A stretch of DNA of 64,000 nt from Lutjanus erythropterus. Taxonomy: Eukaryota > Chordata > Actinopteri > Lutjaniformes > Lutjanidae. Made by a program: the position numbers and the translations under genes. The notes beneath the pieces were generated by a model. That model was given only the letters and a program-made list of their open reading frames with translations. It did not search any database and was not told the DNA's origin. Shown here one piece after another: positions 62,105-64,000 of this stretch; within the stretch, counting starts at the first letter, position 1, and every line of letters starts with the position of its first letter. The stretch covers positions 4,934,903 to 4,998,902 of the forward strand of contig CM034594.1 in assembly GCA_020091685.1 (NCBI GenBank). Reading direction: 5' to 3'.

Positions 62105-64000
62105 TGGAACCAGATGTGATGAATTGTTCAAATATCAACATATGAAATTGCAGTAACTAAACTTCTGCTATTTTATGGCCCAATTCAAACTACACAAAGT
62201 TTAAAGTTTAAAGTTATTACAGACATCTGTTCAGACATGTTCCAGGATTCCTCTGGTGAAATAATTCATCCATCTATCCACATATATTGAGGATTTTTGC
62301 CAGGATTTTCTGAGACTGAGTGTATGTTTTATTCAAGACATTAGCCTCTTTGTTCTTCTGTTTTAGATGGTGGAAAAATCAAGACTCCCACTTTTCACTT
62401 TGTATTATCTTTTTCCTCAAACATTGCTCTCAAATGTTTTGACACAAATTACAGTGAACGACTGACATTGATTTTATTTTTAACTGTAATCATGAGAAAT
62501 CAGACAGCTCAAATCAAACACCTGTTTTCTCAAATTACATCAAACACTGACTCACTCAGGGAAATATGTGGGCCTCTAAATTATTTTTCAAAGACGTACA
62601 ACTCTGCTACAAATACCTCATACACATATAAGCACAGGACCTGTCACTGGCCTGTGTACAGGGCTGGGATGATGCGCTTATCTCCCAGTGTAATACTACC
62701 ATGATAATTGGGCGCCGATTTTCAAGTATTACATTTCCATATTATGATTTATTGAGATTTGTGTTTGCTTCTTTAACACTATTACTGCTCATAACATTTA
62801 CACTGAGACTAAGACTTTTGCCTATATCGTGAGTGATACCAACAACAACATACAGTACATTTCATGTCAGTCAGTCTATTGAAGTTTTATTTCAGCAGCA
62901 GCATTGCTATGCAGCATATAAACTTTTTTTTTTAAACTTTTTGAGGTAAACTGTATTAAGCTGTTCCTGCTCAGCAAGCAAGTGCCACAAGAAAATAATA
63001 AATAAAATAAGATATTAGGCCAAAATTAGTCAAGCCCCTGGCTGTATTTTTACAACCAGTTGGAATTCTGAGTTTGTGTTTTGACCCTTTGAGGCTGCTG
63101 TAGGTCTTCAATGTGAAGTGCTGAAGCCAGAGTAATACATTGAGGTAGTAATGTGAACTAAACAGCTATTGGTTTATTTCCACAGGGCATAGGAAATATA
63201 TGCCTGAAAGTATGCGCATATGTGTTGTTTTACATCAAGCATGTACATAAACAGATAACTAAAATAGATCACGTTGTTAAGGTAAGATCAATAGGATTAT
63301 TTAGATCAGTTACATTAATTGTAATTCTGTATGTGTTAGAATCATACTTTAAAGATTACATTTTTCTCCCACCTGTCATTTTTTAACATTTTTCGGTTCA
63401 TTCTAACACCATGTTAGCATCTTCTCAGTTGATCATCCCTCAGAAATAAATCCACCATGTGTGATGCACAAATGTGAACGAGCATGTGATGAGGACAGCA
63501 GACTGTCTGTTTAAAAGCATCTTTCTAGAGTCCCATGATGGACGTTAATAATTACAGTGTTTACAGATTTTATTTTGAGTGACTCTGGATAATTCATGTG
63601 GGGTTGTTTTAGGTCTGGAATCTGCAAGGAAAACTGGAAAAGCAGCAGACAAATGAATCAAGTAGTGACATGAAGACACAAATTGATCACCTCAAGTGCT
63701 CTTCTTTAGCAAGCTTCTTATCGAGTCTTTAGATTATTCATTGAAAATGCTCCTTCCCCCATATTCTTGCATCGACTTCCACTTTAGCAACTTCATTAGA
63801 GGTCTGCTTGTTTTGTTGTAGCTGGCTGATTAGTCCATCCTATCGTGTTCAGGAGGGATCAGATTTGTTTTTCCTGAAAACATGCCAACACACAGAAACA
63901 GAGCTGTGTACTAATGCAGGTTTGCATAGGGCTTAATGACAGCATCAAACAGGAAGCCACTATAGACTGGGCCATGCACTTGGATGCCCTTTAAAAGCAC

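Larger units (their letters stand above)
51833..64000 (-). other. Upstream grik4 intron, partial
   Basis: This lies 5' of the first recognised coding exon. I searched the minus strand for a signal-peptide exon ending in a single G before GT and found none that convinces. The named repeats are listed separately. I see nothing I can name in 52800-54210, 55610-57130, 57480-61940 and 62110-64000. TTAAAGGAACAATATGTAAC at about 60295 resembles the start of a teleost repeat. Confidence 0.75.

Overview
The window reads as a stretch of teleost fish nuclear genome, AT-rich and almost wholly intronic. The evidence is split, GT-AG-bounded coding blocks, long (CA)n microsatellites, and many interspersed repeats of types I know from spiny-rayed fish: tRNA-derived SINEs, an L1-like and an L2-like LINE, hAT-type fragments, and miniature DNA transposons with TTAA or TA target duplications. 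No bacterial, CRISPR or operon-like content is present.

One host gene is recognised with confidence: grik4, the KA1/GluK4 kainate-type glutamate receptor subunit, on the minus strand. Four consecutive coding exons lie, in transcript order, at 51832-51668, 45120-45023, 14367-14202 and 1500-1322. All eight splice sites follow GT-AG and the phases interlock (1-1, 1-0, 0-1, 1-0), giving a continuous 203-residue peptide that covers the first part of the extracellular amino-terminal domain. Its wording ([35 protein letters not shown]) fits GRIK4 rather than GRIK5. The signal-peptide exon was not found and should lie upstream, probably beyond base 64000. The rest of the amino-terminal domain, the ligand-binding domain and the channel lie beyond base 1.

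Layout: 1-1321, intron after the fourth exon. 1501-14201, 12.7-kb intron with a TG/CG tract against the 3' splice site, a hAT transposase scrap, a SINE, a purine-rich satellite and a TTAA-flanked element. 14368-45022, 30.7-kb intron with an L1-like LINE carrying a nested insertion, an L2-like LINE split by an inverted-repeat element, SINE pieces and several foldbacks. 45121-51667, 6.5-kb intron with a 1-kb terminal-inverted-repeat element filled with short palindromic tandem units. 51833-64000, upstream intron with a PIF/Harbinger Myb-like gene scrap, a SINE, a foldback and a perfect 14-bp hairpin.

I do not see a new multi-gene system. The points most worth checking are the splice site of exon 1322-1500 placed against a TG repeat, the palindromic tandem array inside the 1-kb element, the Harbinger Myb scrap, the perfect hairpin near 62.1 kb, and an unrecognised open segment ending in a splice donor near 25.1 kb. 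Repeat family calls rest on recall of teleost repeats and were not checked against a library.
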